Assembly (NCBI RefSeq): GCF_036850765.1
Contig: NC_089494.1
Coordinates: forward strand, 234,998,779-235,062,778
DNA: 64,000 bases
Reading direction: 5' to 3'
DNA from: Saccopteryx bilineata
Taxonomy: Eukaryota > Chordata > Mammalia > Chiroptera > Emballonuridae
This document shows, piece after piece, positions 1 to 12,240 of the stretch (position 1 is its first letter; each line of letters opens with the position of its first letter). The position numbers and the translations under genes are program-made. Under the pieces are notes generated by a model that was given only the letters and a program-made list of their open reading frames with translations, was not told the origin of the DNA and did not search any database.

Positions 1-904
1 TTGCTGAGCTGACTAGCAAAAATTTTCACCCAATAGTCTTTCCAACACAGAAGACCATCATAATAAACCAGCATATTTAGGTTGTGTGCAAATGCAGGCA
101 AGAAGGAGTAGAGTGGCCTGTGGTCATTTGTCACTTCTTCTCCCAAAAGGACCTAATCGCAAGCATCCATTGTGCATTACTGCTCTCACGTATCCCACCA
201 AGTTAAGTGAAAGGGTCATCAAAGATGTAACAGAGAAAGCAGGTAAATGCAACATACCTGAACAAATCCCTGTCTTAGAGGTGACAAAGTGTACTGAGAG
301 AGGTAAACACACAAAGGAGCCATGTTTGACCACACACACATCCCCTTCTACTGTGCATACTATTTTTCTAGGTGAGAAAAAAATGCAGAGAAAACTCGAA
401 AGCATTGTTGGTTTGGAAAAGCTATACTAGACATAGCATGATATTTTTTAAGTCTAGAGAAGTACCTTGTTCAGTAGACCGATGACATAGACCAAGGACC
501 ACAATCAGACTGGGATGCACTGAGGGTATGTTCTATATATTGAAACAATACTTGATTCATGCCAGTGCCCCTCAGTATTATCAGACACTGCACAAAACCA
601 TTGAGTTCATTCGGTGCTAAATAATTAAATGACTGGTGTTTAAGATGATTTATATTAAACCAGAAATCTTCAGTAGATAAGTATAGATTGGTAGGGATGT
701 ACAAGTGTTTTGAGAGATTCTTGGAAAAATTAGATAGAGTTTTTGGATTAAATGAGACACATCATTATTTTTCCACTTTAGAACAACAAAGCATAAGTTC
801 CCCTATCTGAAGATATGCAATCAAAAATTAAATCAGAATTTAATTTTAAGGATTGAATTTGGATGACAAGGATATCTACATTGGCTTGCACCACTGTCTT
901 TCCT
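1..904. other. Unique AT-rich DNA, no recognised feature
   Basis: No repeat family, RNA gene or convincing exon is visible. A 114-residue open frame at 86-430 has no recognisable domain and is overlapped by an equally open antisense frame, so it is treated as chance. Confidence 0.5.
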
Positions 905-1050
905 TCTTCCCTACAAAACTGTGAGCTCCAGAGCCAGGGACTTGTGCTTTGTTTGTCTATCTCCAGACGTAGACACCATGCTCACATTCAGCAAATGTAT
1001 ATGGGATGAACAGACAGATGAATGGACGGATGGTTGAATGAATGGATGTT
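905..1050 (+). mobile_element. L2-like LINE 3' end fragment
   Basis: The order 'aactgtgagctcc ... agggacttgtg ... ttgtctatctcc' followed by a decayed 'aatgaatgg' tail matches the 3' terminus of the ancient L2 LINE. Heavily diverged, no TSD visible. Confidence 0.5.
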
Positions 1051-2129
1051 CCAACTGCAATATCATTAGATGTCCTTTCCCTTGGAATCCGCCAGTGGAC
1101 TCTCTGTTCTGTTCTCATGCTTAGCCAAGGACATGACTTTTCTGTCTTCCTCATGACATGACAGTGATGAGAAAAAAGAAGGAAGATCTTGGAAGGCTAG
1201 TTTGAGAGTGCCAGACATTAAATAAATGCAAGTGACTTTACCATGGTGGATGATTGAATAGAAATAGAAGCAGAATCACAGGGCCCATCATATTCAATCC
1301 TGCTCCTCATTTTTTGCTTTTGATCCAGTTCAGAATGAGGTAAAAAACTTCCAGAACTGCATCCTCCTCCTTCCAGAAGAAAAATCAACATGGTTCTTTC
1401 TAACAGGCATCCCTGTTTGGAGACTTTCTCTTGTCATTATCAGTTTCCCAATAGGGAAGCGAGTTTGCTCTCTGCTCAGGACTGGCTCTATAGCCACCTA
1501 CAGGTTTTGAGTTCTGTTAATCATGCCTGTAAATCAATAGCCACTGAGCCATAGACCACACTGCATTCTCTATCAGTTGAGTATTTATAAACAGAAATAA
1601 CAAAATCCCCTAAGGGTTTACTGAGTAAAAGAAAAAGAAGTATTCTGTAGCTTAATTTATAAGTAACCCTTACCACCTATTATATGAGCTAAGAGTCTGG
1701 GCACCAGCTACCAGGAATCAATATGTACTCAAATTGCTCCATCAATATGCACATTCATTTATTCCCTTCAAGGTTATCTTGGCTCCTTCAGAACAGATGC
1801 TCATGTTCTCCATCACAGCCATACCTGTTAAGTTAGGTGAGACAAGGGGGAGGAAGGCTCTCTCCTACTAGGACATCAGCTTATGTTTTTGCAGCCCTAG
1901 GAACCAGGACATTCTCACTGGTAAGAGTGGTGGGAGCGTGTAGCTAATAGCTTCACTTACACTTCTTGTTTATTTAGGGAATTATTTTCTTAAACACAGT
2001 CTCTCTTCAAACAGACATCAAGGTCACCAACCACATGAGTCAGGGAAGAACATAACCATCTTAATCTATTTTGCATCAAAGATCTTGACATTTATGTATA
2101 ATAAGCGTTCATCGCATGAATAAAACATG
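1051..2129. other. Unique DNA, no recognised feature
   Basis: Mixed-composition sequence without clear repeats, coding potential or RNA structure that I can identify. Confidence 0.45.
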
Positions 2130-2210
2130 CTATGTGCAGAGATCCTGGGTTCAAAACCTACCTCTGCTATTTACTAAACGCATGCTACTTGACTTCCTGC
2201 TGAAGTAGCT
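2130..2210 (+). mobile_element. MIR fragment
   Basis: 'gatcctgggttcaaaacct' followed by 'ctgctatttacta' matches the centre of the MIR SINE (B box, then the conserved core). Only the central part survives. Confidence 0.4.
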
Positions 2211-2475
2211 GCCTGTGGGTTTCTGCTCTGCTCCTGTGATTCTTCTGCCTCTGTCTCCAATTAGGGGGGGCAGTGGTTTGCCCTGTGACCTCACTTCTCT
2301 GCTAGATCTAAGAAGAGTTGTTAATTCCCTGTTTGTTTAGTTTTTTAATTGTTGTTAGGGTGAAGTGGCCTTCTAAGTTTCTCACATGCCAAACTGGAAA
2401 CTGAAAGTAGCAAGTATGGCTTTTCCTTTATAAATTAAGACAGGCAAGAAGCATCCCATTACTTTACATTTATTT

Positions 2476-2552
2476 TATCTATATCTATATCTGTATCTGT
2501 ATTTATAACTATATCATCTATCTATATCTATATCTATCGATAGATAGATAGA
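2476..2552. repeat. (TATC)n/(GATA)n microsatellite with central palindrome
   Basis: Degenerate TATC/TATA units read toward a perfect 16-bp palindrome, TATCTATCGATAGATA (2531-2546), after which the repeat reads as GATA on the same strand. Confidence 0.8.
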
Positions 2553-2555
2553 GCG

Positions 2556-2710
2556 AGCTAACTATATGCAAAGCACTATTTTAAGTGCTTTATACACATA
2601 AACTCATTTGCTTTTCAAAGCAACCCTAAAAAACTTTCAAAGGCAAGTTTTCTTATCATTCCTATTTGATAGGTGGAGAAACTGATGCTGAAAAATGAAC
2701 CAAAAGAACA
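2556..2710 (+). mobile_element. MIR 3' portion
   Basis: 'gcaaagcactattttaagtg' then 'actcatttgc' and 'aggtggagaaactgatgctg' follow the order of the MIR 3' half (aagcacttta ... ctcatttaatcc ... gaggaaactgaggc). Confidence 0.6.
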
Positions 2711-2819
2711 CAGGATTCTGGGTCCCGACACTACGCAGGCAGGCAGCCTTCTTAAATTCAGCTTAATTTCATTTGAGCTGAGCCTTCATTCTCCTTAACT
2801 GGAGGTTCTCATTCCTGCT

Positions 2820-4340
2820 TGGGGAGTCATACTCAGAGAAGACCTTGGTGTGGGGCGGGGCGGGGTGGGGGGAGGGCACCCTTAGTCCTCCGCCAGCACT
2901 GCACATCTGCTCACTCCCTGAAGACGAGCGGCCCTATCCGTGTGTGTCCCTGGGCGGATCTGGACTTTGTTATAGACTCTCGGTGTGATATAAATATGAA
3001 ACCATTTCCTGTTTTTCCGTTATTACTGCCAACTGCACTGCGTCCTCTCCCCTTCTTTCTTTCTTGCTGACATCTTGGGCAAATTTTATAACTTGTAATC
3101 ACTTTTGATTATTAAAGTTCCGGTCAGTTTCAGGCTTATCTCAAAGGCACTTTAAATCTCGTTTCTTGCCTTTTCTTCTGGCGCAGACCTGGAGAGAGCA
3201 TCGGGGTGCTGACCTGGTGTCGCTCTGAAATACCTCCTGTCCCCTCCCGTCACGCCGGCTTCCCTGACGGGAGAGCGGCACCGTGGTGGGGGGTCTCAGA
3301 CTTGGTTCTGATTTGCTCTGGTTGTATATGCTAGTTTCCCGTATAGAAAGTGGAAGTGGTTTTCTTGGGGTGCTGCTCAGCTGCACCCCAGCTCCTCCGT
3401 CTCTAGGACGGTCTCAGAGAGGCAGTCATGGCTGACTCCTGGCCCCAGCAGGAAGCCACACCTTCAGCCACTGCTCTGAGTAAGGCATGACCTGGCTGGA
3501 CCCGGCCGTCCCCAGGGCTGCCCTGCGCCTCGGCCCCCTCCTCTGCCCCCCTGCCCTCCAGGAACCCTGGGGAGCACAGTGGTCCTGCTCGGCTTCCTCC
3601 GTACCCCCCAGGGGTCTCTAGGAATGTCAGTGTGTCTGCCTCAAACTTTTCTTCTCAGATTTACTCACTACTCCTGCTTCTTAGAGAGACGTGACTCTAA
3701 TTTCCATGGTTGAGTACAACCCTCGTCTTCGGACTCCCCCCAAATTCTCCTTCACACACCCCATCCTGCTCCAACATCAGCTCCAGGTGGGGGTGGCAGC
3801 TCGGCTGGACAACGAGAGGCCTTCCTCCTCTATGACAGACACCCCAATCTGCCCATGAGTCTCCCCCCAGTTACGCTTGAGGGTAACTAACTCTCCCACC
3901 TTTCCCTCTCCCACCGAGCAGAATGGAAATCTGTCACCAGCACCACATTACAGACCGAAGACTCCGGCAACTCCCCCCCGCACACACACACACTGGGAGG
4001 GCGGCTGGTGGTGGACCGTGTTGGAGCCGTTGCTGCGACTGCTTCATAAGCCTGGGGAAGGGGTGGCTGACAACTGGGTTACTGTGAACTTTCTTTAGCA
4101 CGGGCTGTACTTAGCTCCTCATTTTCAGCTCTCAGTCCAGTTACAGGGCGGAAGGGAAAGGCCATCTGGACCTCCTCAGAGAGTCCAGCCGAGGCCGATG
4201 GGGCTTCTCTGCCTGCGTAGTGAGAGACTGACTGTCCGGGTCCCTCCGCCTGCCCATGGCACTGTGATCCTTGAGGTCCACTATCGGCATGTCCTCCCCA
4301 GAAGGCAGGGGTAGAGAGGGAAGGACACAAGATGTTTTTC
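2820..4340. other. GC-rich unique block
   Basis: A local rise in GC and CpG relative to the AT-rich surroundings, with GC-box-like runs at 2850-2875 (ggggcggggcgggg) and several CpGs at 3180-3290. No exon, splice structure or known repeat is recognisable. It could be a weak CpG-rich regulatory region or simply an isochore fluctuation. Confidence 0.4.
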
Positions 4341-4395
4341 CTCCTCTGCAAGGCTTAAGGCAAAAAAGAAGAAAGGAAATTAAGACTTTGTATCA

Positions 4396-4730
4396 CCTGA
4401 CCAGTGTTGGTGCAGTGGATAGAGCATCAGACTGGAACGTGGAGTTCAAACCCCAGGAGTTGCTGGCTTGAGCACAGGCCCACCAGCTTGAGCAAAGGTT
4501 GCTGGTTTGAGTGTGGGATTGTAGACATGCCCCCATGGTTGCTGGGTTGAGCCCAAGGTCACTGGCTTGAGCCAGGGGTCACTCGCTCTGCTGTAGCCCC
4601 TCGTCAAGGGACATGTGAGAAAGCAATCAGTGAACAACGAAGGTGCCACAACAAAGAATTGATGCTTTTCATCTCTCTCCCTTCCTGTCCCACTCTCTGA
4701 CTCTCTCTGTCTCTGTCAAAAAAAAATTTT
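4396..4730 (+). mobile_element. Type B tRNA-derived SINE
   Basis: Head 'cctgaccagtgttggtgcag' with an A-box-like 'gtgcagtggatagag' and B-box-like 'gagttcaaacccc', then the family's 'gcttgagca' repeats, 'gagaaagcaatcagtgaaca', a CT-rich end and an A tail. Flanked by a perfect 9-bp TSD TTTGTATCA (4387-4395 and 4731-4739). Confidence 0.9.
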
Positions 4731-4959
4731 TTTGTATCAACATTTTTCCACATCCCTTCCCAACAACTGTATGCATCGTAGACAGAGGTGAAACAGCTGA
4801 AGCTTATGCTTGTCCCCATTTTCAAACACCAGCCTGCGTCTGGACCCTCATTCTAGCACCACGCGGCTTGCTGTGAAGGTGAGCCTCAGAAGGAGGGAGG
4901 ACCAGGGCGGGTGGGACCTCATCATACATAGGATGCTTCTTACATTATCAGCTCCTGCT

Positions 4960-5135
4960 GCTATTGAACCTCGGTGTTGACTTAAATGTGCTGTGCCTGT
5001 GGTTCTTATCTGTCTAACTAAATTATAAGTCCTCTGAGATCAGGAATAGCTGGATCTTTTTTCCTCCCATGGCTTTCAGAGCACTGCCTTATGAACTCAG
5101 GTGAAAACTTTACAGTATTTGTTGAATTAAGAAAT
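4960..5135 (+). mobile_element. L2-like LINE 3' end
   Basis: 'aaattataagtcctctgaga', 'atggctttcagagcactgcc' and 'agtatttgttgaatt' follow the L2 3'-UTR order. Diverged. Confidence 0.5.
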
Positions 5136-5774
5136 GAAGGAATAGGAGACAAAAAGATATTGTACACAAATGCACCGACTCCAGGACCTTATCTCGATGG
5201 CGAAATGCGAGGAGCGAGTATTCAATAGACTTCTGTGGAATTGAATAAATTGCAGACAGTCCTCTGCGTGCAGCAGGTGTGTGTCAATGACAGGAGTCTC
5301 CAAGGACACAGGTATAGATTTCACTGAGGAATAGAATTTGAAGATCAAGACAGGAACAAACCAGGTAAAGTTGCAGCAGAAATGAAATCAAATACAATTC
5401 GCAAATCTTCTCCAGGCTAGCCTGTTTCTTTCTAACATGTCTGATTGCAGCTATTAGTTTTATATCAGCAAACAAAGTTATGTTTCTTGAAGCCTGTGCT
5501 AGCATCTGACTGCAATTCAATCACTTCCAACGTTCTTAGTCATTTGTGAAGGATGATTATAAAATAATGAAACTGGTATTTATGTCTGGCTTGTAGAATC
5601 AGGTTTGCTGTTTTATAGCTGCACATCATATTTTCCAAAGATCTTTTTTTAAAAAAAAACTTGAAGAAATGGCAAGGGATCAATATTCAATCAGTTTGTG
5701 CAGAATATGATGATGGATTTGAGATCACTTTCAGGTCTGGAATAGTCTGATGCCAAAAAAAGTCAATAAATCTC
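5136..5774. other. Unique DNA, no recognised feature
   Basis: AT-rich single-copy-looking sequence; the open frames on the minus strand (5127-5520) show no protein similarity I recognise. Confidence 0.45.
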
Positions 5775-6240
5775 ATTCATTCATTCAACAAACATCTACT
5801 GCATATTTACTGGGCACTAGACATAGAAATATAAACATAAATGACACAGTTTCTCTCTTCAAGACACTGCGGTGTTGTTGGGAAGTCAGATGAGTGGGCC
5901 GCAGGGGGTTAAGAGTCAGGGCAGAGAATGGCACGGCTGTCATAGATGCCCGCAGGGGGGACCTCGTCCAGACCTAGAGCATGTCAGGAAAGGCTTCCTC
6001 GAAGAGCTGATGGATGAGGAGTGTTTTGAAGGATGATGTATTAGCCAGATGAGGAAAGGGAGAAAGCGTCCCCTGGGCAGAGGAGAAAGACACAGGAGAG
6101 AAGACGGGTACACAGTGTGATGTGTACCCTGGGCAGAGGAGAAAGACACAGGAGAGAAGACGGGTACACAGTGTGATGATAAACTTCTTCCCGGGAATCC
6201 GGGGGAGGGATGAGGCGAGTGTCGAGCAAGTGGCATCTGT
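5775..6240 (-). mobile_element. L2-like LINE fragment carrying a tandem duplication
   Basis: 'ttcattcattcaacaaacat' then 'ctgggcactagacatag' is the reverse complement of an L2 3' terminus. The downstream 'ggaaaggcttcctcgaagag' matches the L2 interior on the same strand. A 52-bp exact tandem duplication lies within it (6071-6122 and 6127-6178). Confidence 0.55.
6071..6178. repeat. 52-bp exact tandem duplication, period 56 bp
   Basis: The segment starting 'ccctgggcagaggagaaaga' at 6071 recurs without a mismatch at 6127, with a 4-bp 'tgta' between the copies. It looks like a recent slippage or unequal-exchange event. Confidence 0.95.
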
Positions 6241-7430
6241 TGCTTGTTATCAGGAGTAAAAGTCTGGATCTGTGGGAATCAAACTGCATATTTAGCGCTT
6301 TTTCTTAAAACAGTGTGTATCTATGACATACATATAAAAATTCTGGTTTTAAACAATAAGATGGGTGCACAGACCCCATGTAACCACAGAAACCCTGCAA
6401 CAAGAATGTTGGATGGCCCCAGAGTTTTCTGCTTCTGCCACTTCTGACAGAGCCATGTGGGCACCCGGCTAAGGGCCACCACCACCATCACAAGGCCACT
6501 GGTTCCCAAGGGGCATCCCCCAGAGCCCTGGGCCTGGCCGCAGCCCTCAGTGCCTCCCAGCCCCGCCCTGTGCGTGTGCCGTCCTTGTTCACGCAGGTCT
6601 CCGGAAGGCACAGCTTCGGTATTCCTTTGTGACAAGCCTAAGGGAGGTACACCTGGGCCCAAGGGGTCCTGTGTCATCTCCTCAGGGATGGGAGTGAGGA
6701 CAGCAGTTAGGGGATTGGCCAGGAAGCCCACAGCAACCCACCCAGTCTTGAGCATCAGGGATCCCAAAGCCTCACTAGTGCCCAGCACGGGAGGCAGGCA
6801 AGCTCAGGCATGGGTTTGCTTTCTATGATGAAAGAAAAAGGCACTGTTTGAACTCAGCATCCAAGAGAGCAGAGAATTCAGGATTCTTCTGTGCTGCATG
6901 GCTCTGGAGCCATGGTGAGCCAGCAGCGTCTCTGGCTAAGAGGTAGCAGATGTCGCAAGCCCGAGCTGTGCATTCAGGATGGAACAGGCCCCTTGTCAGG
7001 GACTGAAGGAGTGGGTGGCAGGGCCCAGTCCTGACAGGAAGAGAGTTGGTGGGTCAGAGCCACAGGGTCCCGGGCACGTCCGTGGTGCCACAGAGGTGAT
7101 GGCTCAAGGTGAGAGCGCTCCGGACAGCTTCCTTCTCTGCATGACTTTGCCTCAAGGTCACGGACACAATCCCTCCACCAGCTGCCTCCTCTCATGGTGC
7201 CCTGGAAGCTCTGATTTCCCTTTGTTGATAAGCAACAAACAAAAAGGACCAGAAGGATACCTTTTATTGCACCATTTGTGCAGTCCATGTCCACCGCACG
7301 TACCGGCCCACTGGTGCAGTTCTGTTGGCCAGAGAGCAGGTCTGAGGAAGAGAGCTGGCCTCACAGCAGCAGGCCAGCTACCTCAATGTCGTGGATCCCA
7401 GACATTGGCGCAGAAGGTCCCTAAATAATG
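6241..7430. other. Unique DNA, moderately GC-rich
   Basis: No known repeat recognised. A 155-residue minus-strand frame (6321-6788) and a 149-residue plus-strand frame (6979-7428) have low-complexity Pro/Gly/Ser composition and open antisense frames, which is typical of chance frames in GC-rich DNA. Confidence 0.4.
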
Positions 7431-8434
7431 TTTCATTATAACATCAATGAGACGCTGAAGAAATCTAACTCCTCTTTATATCAAGTAGCCTTTGGTAAAA
7501 CTGGTTTTATTATACATATATCATTTCACTTAAAGGCACAGAACCAGTCAATGACTCTAAGTATGGAACCACCGGACTTGGCCTCAGGTCTGGGAACATC
7601 TTTAGTAAAGTGGTTTAGAAGACCATTCAACTTCTTTCTAAGCCCTCTGTCCCCTCCCCACACACACACACACAAACACACTGTGCTGACTCACCGAGGG
7701 TCAGGGCAGGAAAGTCCAGGGTCGGGGGTAGAACTGTAATACGATCATGTCCTGTGGCACCCGGCACTGACAGGTTGTGGCTAGTGGAGAGAAATCAAAA
7801 TGTAAAACATAGCTAGTCTCTGGAAAATTCCTCCAATGATCAGACATGACAATTTAAGTGAAGGATTCAGTTTTCAACAATGTTTGGTCAAAACAGGAGT
7901 TCCATTCCGTTTGCCATATGCAATCTTAAATATACCATATGTAATATCTATGTTTTTATATTAATCTCATGAAATAAAATGTATAGAATTCCTGTGTTTA
8001 TGAGATACAATTCTACAGCAGTACCACAAGCAGTGAGTACATGTTTGTGTGAAGTCACACGTCTTATGTATCCCAATGTATACTGGATCACACCTCACTT
8101 TACTTGATATATTTTTTCCTGATGAAGTCTGGCAGTTCCAGAAGAAATGGCACACAAATTCATCACCAACATGGCAAAAGAGCCAGAAAAACAAGTATTC
8201 CAAAGACAAAACTCATAAGTCACTGTAAACAATAACATGAGTAGTTTGATTACACAATTATATAGCTCAGTTCAACATAGCACCCTTCTGAAAAATGCAC
8301 TTGTATTCCTCTTTTGTGTGCCTTCATTTCATATTCATTTTGTATATCTTTGCAGATTATTGATTAAATATTAACAATGAAACATTCTGGTCAAAAGCCA
8401 AAAACATAGTATAAAAACAAAGTTTGTAATTGTC
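7431..8434. other. Unique AT-rich DNA
   Basis: Only a short CA run near 7660-7675. No exon or repeat recognised. Confidence 0.4.
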
Positions 8435-8700
8435 CATCCTTTTTCTTGAATGTACTGGGGTGACAGTGGTTAATAAAAGCATGCAGGTTTCAGGTGCCCA
8501 GGTCTATAATACTTCATCTGTGTGTCATGTGATGTCACCACCCAGGTCGAGTCTCCTTCCATCACCTTTTACCCCCTGTGCCCTCCTCCACCTCCTCTAT
8601 CCCTCCTATCCTCTTCAATATTGTAATTTGTAGTGATTTATTTTCTCATTCTAAATAGATATTCACTCCCATGCCTAGTTATATATCATTTTAAATTCTT
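8435..8700 (-). mobile_element. L1 3'-UTR fragment
   Basis: 'ggtgacagtggttaataaaa', 'ggtttcaggtgccca' and 'agtctccttccatcacc' are the reverse complement of an L1 3' end also seen here at 18868 and 63600. A type B SINE follows directly. Confidence 0.65.
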
Positions 8701-8704
8701 TTTT

Positions 8705-9053
8705 TTAATTTTTTTTAAATTTATTTTTTTTTACAGAGACAGAGAGAGAGTCAGAGAGAGGGATAGACAGGGACAGACAGACAGGAATAGAGAGAGATGA
8801 AAACATCAATCATCAGTTTTTCGTTGCAACACCTTAGTTGTTCATTGATTGCTTTCTCATATGTGCCTTGACTATGGGCCTTCAGCAGACCGAGTAACCC
8901 CTTGCTCAAGCCAGCGACCTTGGGTCCAAGCTGGTGAGTTTTTTGCTCAAACCAGATGAGCCCGCGCACAAGCCGGGGACCTCGGGGTCTCGAACATGGA
9001 TCCTCGTCATCGTAGTCCAACGTTCTATCCATTGCGCCACCGGCTGGTCAGGC
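8705..9053 (-). mobile_element. Type B tRNA-derived SINE
   Basis: Reads in reverse from a T-rich tail and AGAG-rich tract through 'cattgattgctttctcatat' to a head ending 'gcgccaccggctggtcaggc'. TSD TTAAATTCTTTTTT flanks it (about 8691-8704 and 9054-9067, differing only in T-run length). Confidence 0.9.
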
Positions 9054-9059
9054 TTAAAT

Positions 9060-9784
9060 TCTTTTTTAAAGGAAACTTTGCTTCCTAAAATATCGTAAGT
9101 TTCAGATTCCACAAAACTAGATCTGCCCCTACTACCTCATTATTATGATGCTAACTCTTCATATCCAATTTACTTGCTTTTGCCTATAAACATATAATAA
9201 GTACTTATTATGTGCCAAGTATTATGTAAAGTGCTTGTACATTTTTATTTGCTTTTTAGGGCTAGACCTTTATAGAAAACTATCAAAATATTTTCCAGGT
9301 ACATCTGAGAAAGAATGCAAACACTTAGAATTCAGGACATTACAAATGTTTTTACAATTCATGGATTCCTTGAGAACACTTTTAACTATAAGAAGGCATA
9401 AAGTAGAACTGTATGGTGTTTTTGTTTTCTTCACAGTTAGAATTTTTCTAGGTCGTACATGCTAGCTACATCCACTTTTTTTTGCAAATCAGTTTTAATT
9501 TGGACAATCATATATAAAAGGCTTAAATTGTCTTAAAAAACTAGGTGAACAGAATTCTGGAATTGCGCAAAAGTTAACTATTATGTTTTTAAAAGTAAGC
9601 ACACGCAATTCTCTGGCATAAACCTGTATTACTCAGTCAAACATAACTTCCATGCAAAAGAAATCTTAATTGGAAGTTTATTACATGACTTCCTGTAGTG
9701 TTGAATGGCGACAATATAGTCAGATACCTCTTCATCATAAAATTGATTTTCCTTTTACTGGAGTCAATCCAACTTTCATACAAT
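9060..9784. other. Mostly unique AT-rich DNA with a short MIR remnant
   Basis: 'acttattatgtgccaagtat ... gtaaagtgcttgtac' at about 9198-9245 resembles a MIR/L2 piece. The rest, including a 76-residue plus-strand frame at 9235-9465, is unrecognised. Confidence 0.35.
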
Positions 9785-9930
9785 AATATTTTTGTCTGCC
9801 TATGGCTTAGCTGGACACTTAGCCCTGTCTGTCATCTTGGTCACTAGTGTCACCTTCATGCCTAGAACGATGCCTGGTACATAGTACACACCCAGTAAAT
9901 ATTTGTTGAACTAATGAATGAACCGTTTCA
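9785..9930 (+). mobile_element. L2-like LINE 3' end
   Basis: 'gcctagaacgatgcctggta', 'catagtacacacccagtaaa' and 'tatttgttgaactaatgaat' are the characteristic L2 terminus. Confidence 0.65.
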
Positions 9931-12002
9931 AAACTTTCTATAGGAAATAAGAGTGTTTTCTATCCTCCCAGGCAGAAAATGCTGGTTGTTCCAAAACACT
10001 AAATACTAGATATTTTTAGACTATTTGTTTCTTTTCTTCATGCCTAATGTCAGATTTATAAGCATTATCCCAACACGGATGCCTAGATAATGTATGTGCA
10101 TTATGATGTTTTTTTACGCTCTGTCGATATTCAATTCAGAAATGATAGCCTTACAATTTTGTAATCATCCAGTCAATTTGTCCCTCCGAATTTGTGAATT
10201 TCAGTAGGCCTCATAATGCAGTATGATAAGTTCTGATTGTGAAATTCCAGCCTACAAATAATGCTGGAAGTGATCAATTGCTTTAACAATGCGTAATAGC
10301 TCTTTCCTGGTGCTCAGTAGTTTCTGGCTGAAGTACTTAAAGTCTGATTATAGTCAGCGATTATTACCTTATCAAGAATCATCTTATGTCTGCAATGTTT
10401 TTCTTCTGGACAGAAAAAGGCCCCATTAATCCTCAAATCACCCACACTTCATTTTTCTTTCATTTCCATCTACCGTGACTCCAGTTCATGAGAACACGCA
10501 CACGGTGACTATGTATACAAGCCTTAAATGTGAATCCATGTTTTGACAAATGATGCTTTTTTAGTTGGCATTTATTTTTAGAAAGCCTCGAAGATTAGAA
10601 AAATTAAATTTTCTGAGTTATACATTGAATCAATCACCTTTTATTGACAAGAGTAAATGTACATGAGAATGAATACAAAATTCTGAGAAAGAATTACAGA
10701 TGGGTTAATACAGTTTTTGACATTTTCAATCATCTCTGTTGAAGCTGATGACATGGTTTTCTACTTATTTGTAGAATTCAACTTGTGAAATTAGAATTTG
10801 TTCTTTTTTTTTTAAACATCTCTTAGAAAGTCTGAGTGATTCACTTGGATTATCAAGAGAGATTGTCTATCAATTACGTGAGTAATTTTCCAAAGTTGTT
10901 ATCAAAAATGATCTGAAGAACTAGGTTCCTGCCAGGTGGAATGAAATCTTGGAGTAGTAATGTGCTTATTTCATAGACATCTTTCCAAAAAATTTTTGTT
11001 TTCTTCTGTTTCTACTCAACAAACAAATGTTCAAGTTATAATTTAAGATAAGGATCTCATTTTGAAAAGTGTTCGTAATAAAATATTCTAGACGTTATTC
11101 CATGCCTTCTTCTGATCATTCATTCTTTTCAGAGCTTTGAACACGTGCTCCTGCTACATTGTGAAGGGCTTTTCCATATATGCCTTCTAAAGGTAGGTAA
11201 CTCGATTCCCATTCCCTTGTCTCTTAAATCCACCTCATAATGAATATTGAACATTATTAGCAATGTTCTTCTTAAATTCTTTTATTTTTAGAATGAAACC
11301 ATTCACATTTTTATCTTTCTCTTCAATTCTGATTAAAATGCAGAGATTCACACGGAGAAACATTCTGACCCTTCATTTTGGAAAGACGTGTCATGGAAAA
11401 TTGCAGTGGCGTTGTTTTGATTTAGGGTCTTGGGAAAATGTCTTGACAGTGGAATTTTTTCAGCTGATAAAAACTAAGCCTGTAATGATGGAAACATTAT
11501 TAGTATTCTTCCAAGAACAGGCATCTGTATCAGAAATCTTATTGTTTGAATAGGACCAAATTTGTCTGATAAAATCACATGATTATTTCAGTGTCTTCAC
11601 TTGTATTATAGAAATGTAACAAATTTTGAATAATTTTACAATAACAACTTCTACATCAATGGAAAAATCTGATGAATTATTAATACAGTTGTTGCAAATG
11701 TGCGCCATGCAACTGATCCTTACCAAGATTTGATATTGCCATTATTGGGAAAGAATCTCAAAGCTGGCATTGGAAATGTTAGATGACACACTGACAAGCT
11801 CATCAACAAGCCTGCTGAGGTTCAGACAGGAGAAAAGATGGTCACTTAATTGGCCACTTCAGTCACCTGGCAGGATGCCACCTTCAAGAACTTTCTCACA
11901 CTCACGTCAGTGTTTTTATTAAAATAACTTATTCATTATTTGTACACCATGAACAGTATCAGCATATTCAGGAAATATTTAACAAATTTTATTATATGCC
12001 GG
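9931..12002. other. Unique AT-rich DNA, possible conserved non-coding element at 10040-10410
   Basis: About 2 kb with almost no recognisable repeats. 10040-10410 has the texture of conserved non-coding DNA (AT-rich, non-repetitive, homeodomain-like TAAT/ATTA cores). A 96-residue frame at 11263-11553 shows no known domain. Confidence 0.3.
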
Positions 12003-12240
12003 AGAAGTAGCATGGATAGTGGTTTAGGGACCAGACTCTGGAAGGAAATTGCGGAGTTCAAATACCAGTTCAGCCACTTATTAGTCAGAGATTGATCAAG
12101 TTACTTAACTGTGCTCCGTGCCTCAGTTTACTTATCATTAATGATAGTAACAACGCTGTCTTCAAGTGAACATTTGAAGAGTACTTAGAATGGCACATAG
12201 CACCGTAAACACATTTAAGTATGCTGGGGCTAGAAGACTG
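12003..12240 (+). mobile_element. MIR element
   Basis: 'gtagcatggatagtggttta', 'ccagttcagccacttattag', 'agttacttaactgtgctccg', 'cctcagtttacttatcatta' and 'agagtacttagaatggcaca' follow the full MIR order. Confidence 0.85.

Noticed and set aside
6321..6828. 155-residue minus-strand and 123-residue plus-strand frames
   Set aside because: Mutually overlapping on opposite strands, low-complexity, no domain and no splice context.
11263..11553. 96-residue frame in AT-rich unique DNA as a small gene
   Set aside because: No domain, promoter or splice signal that I can defend.
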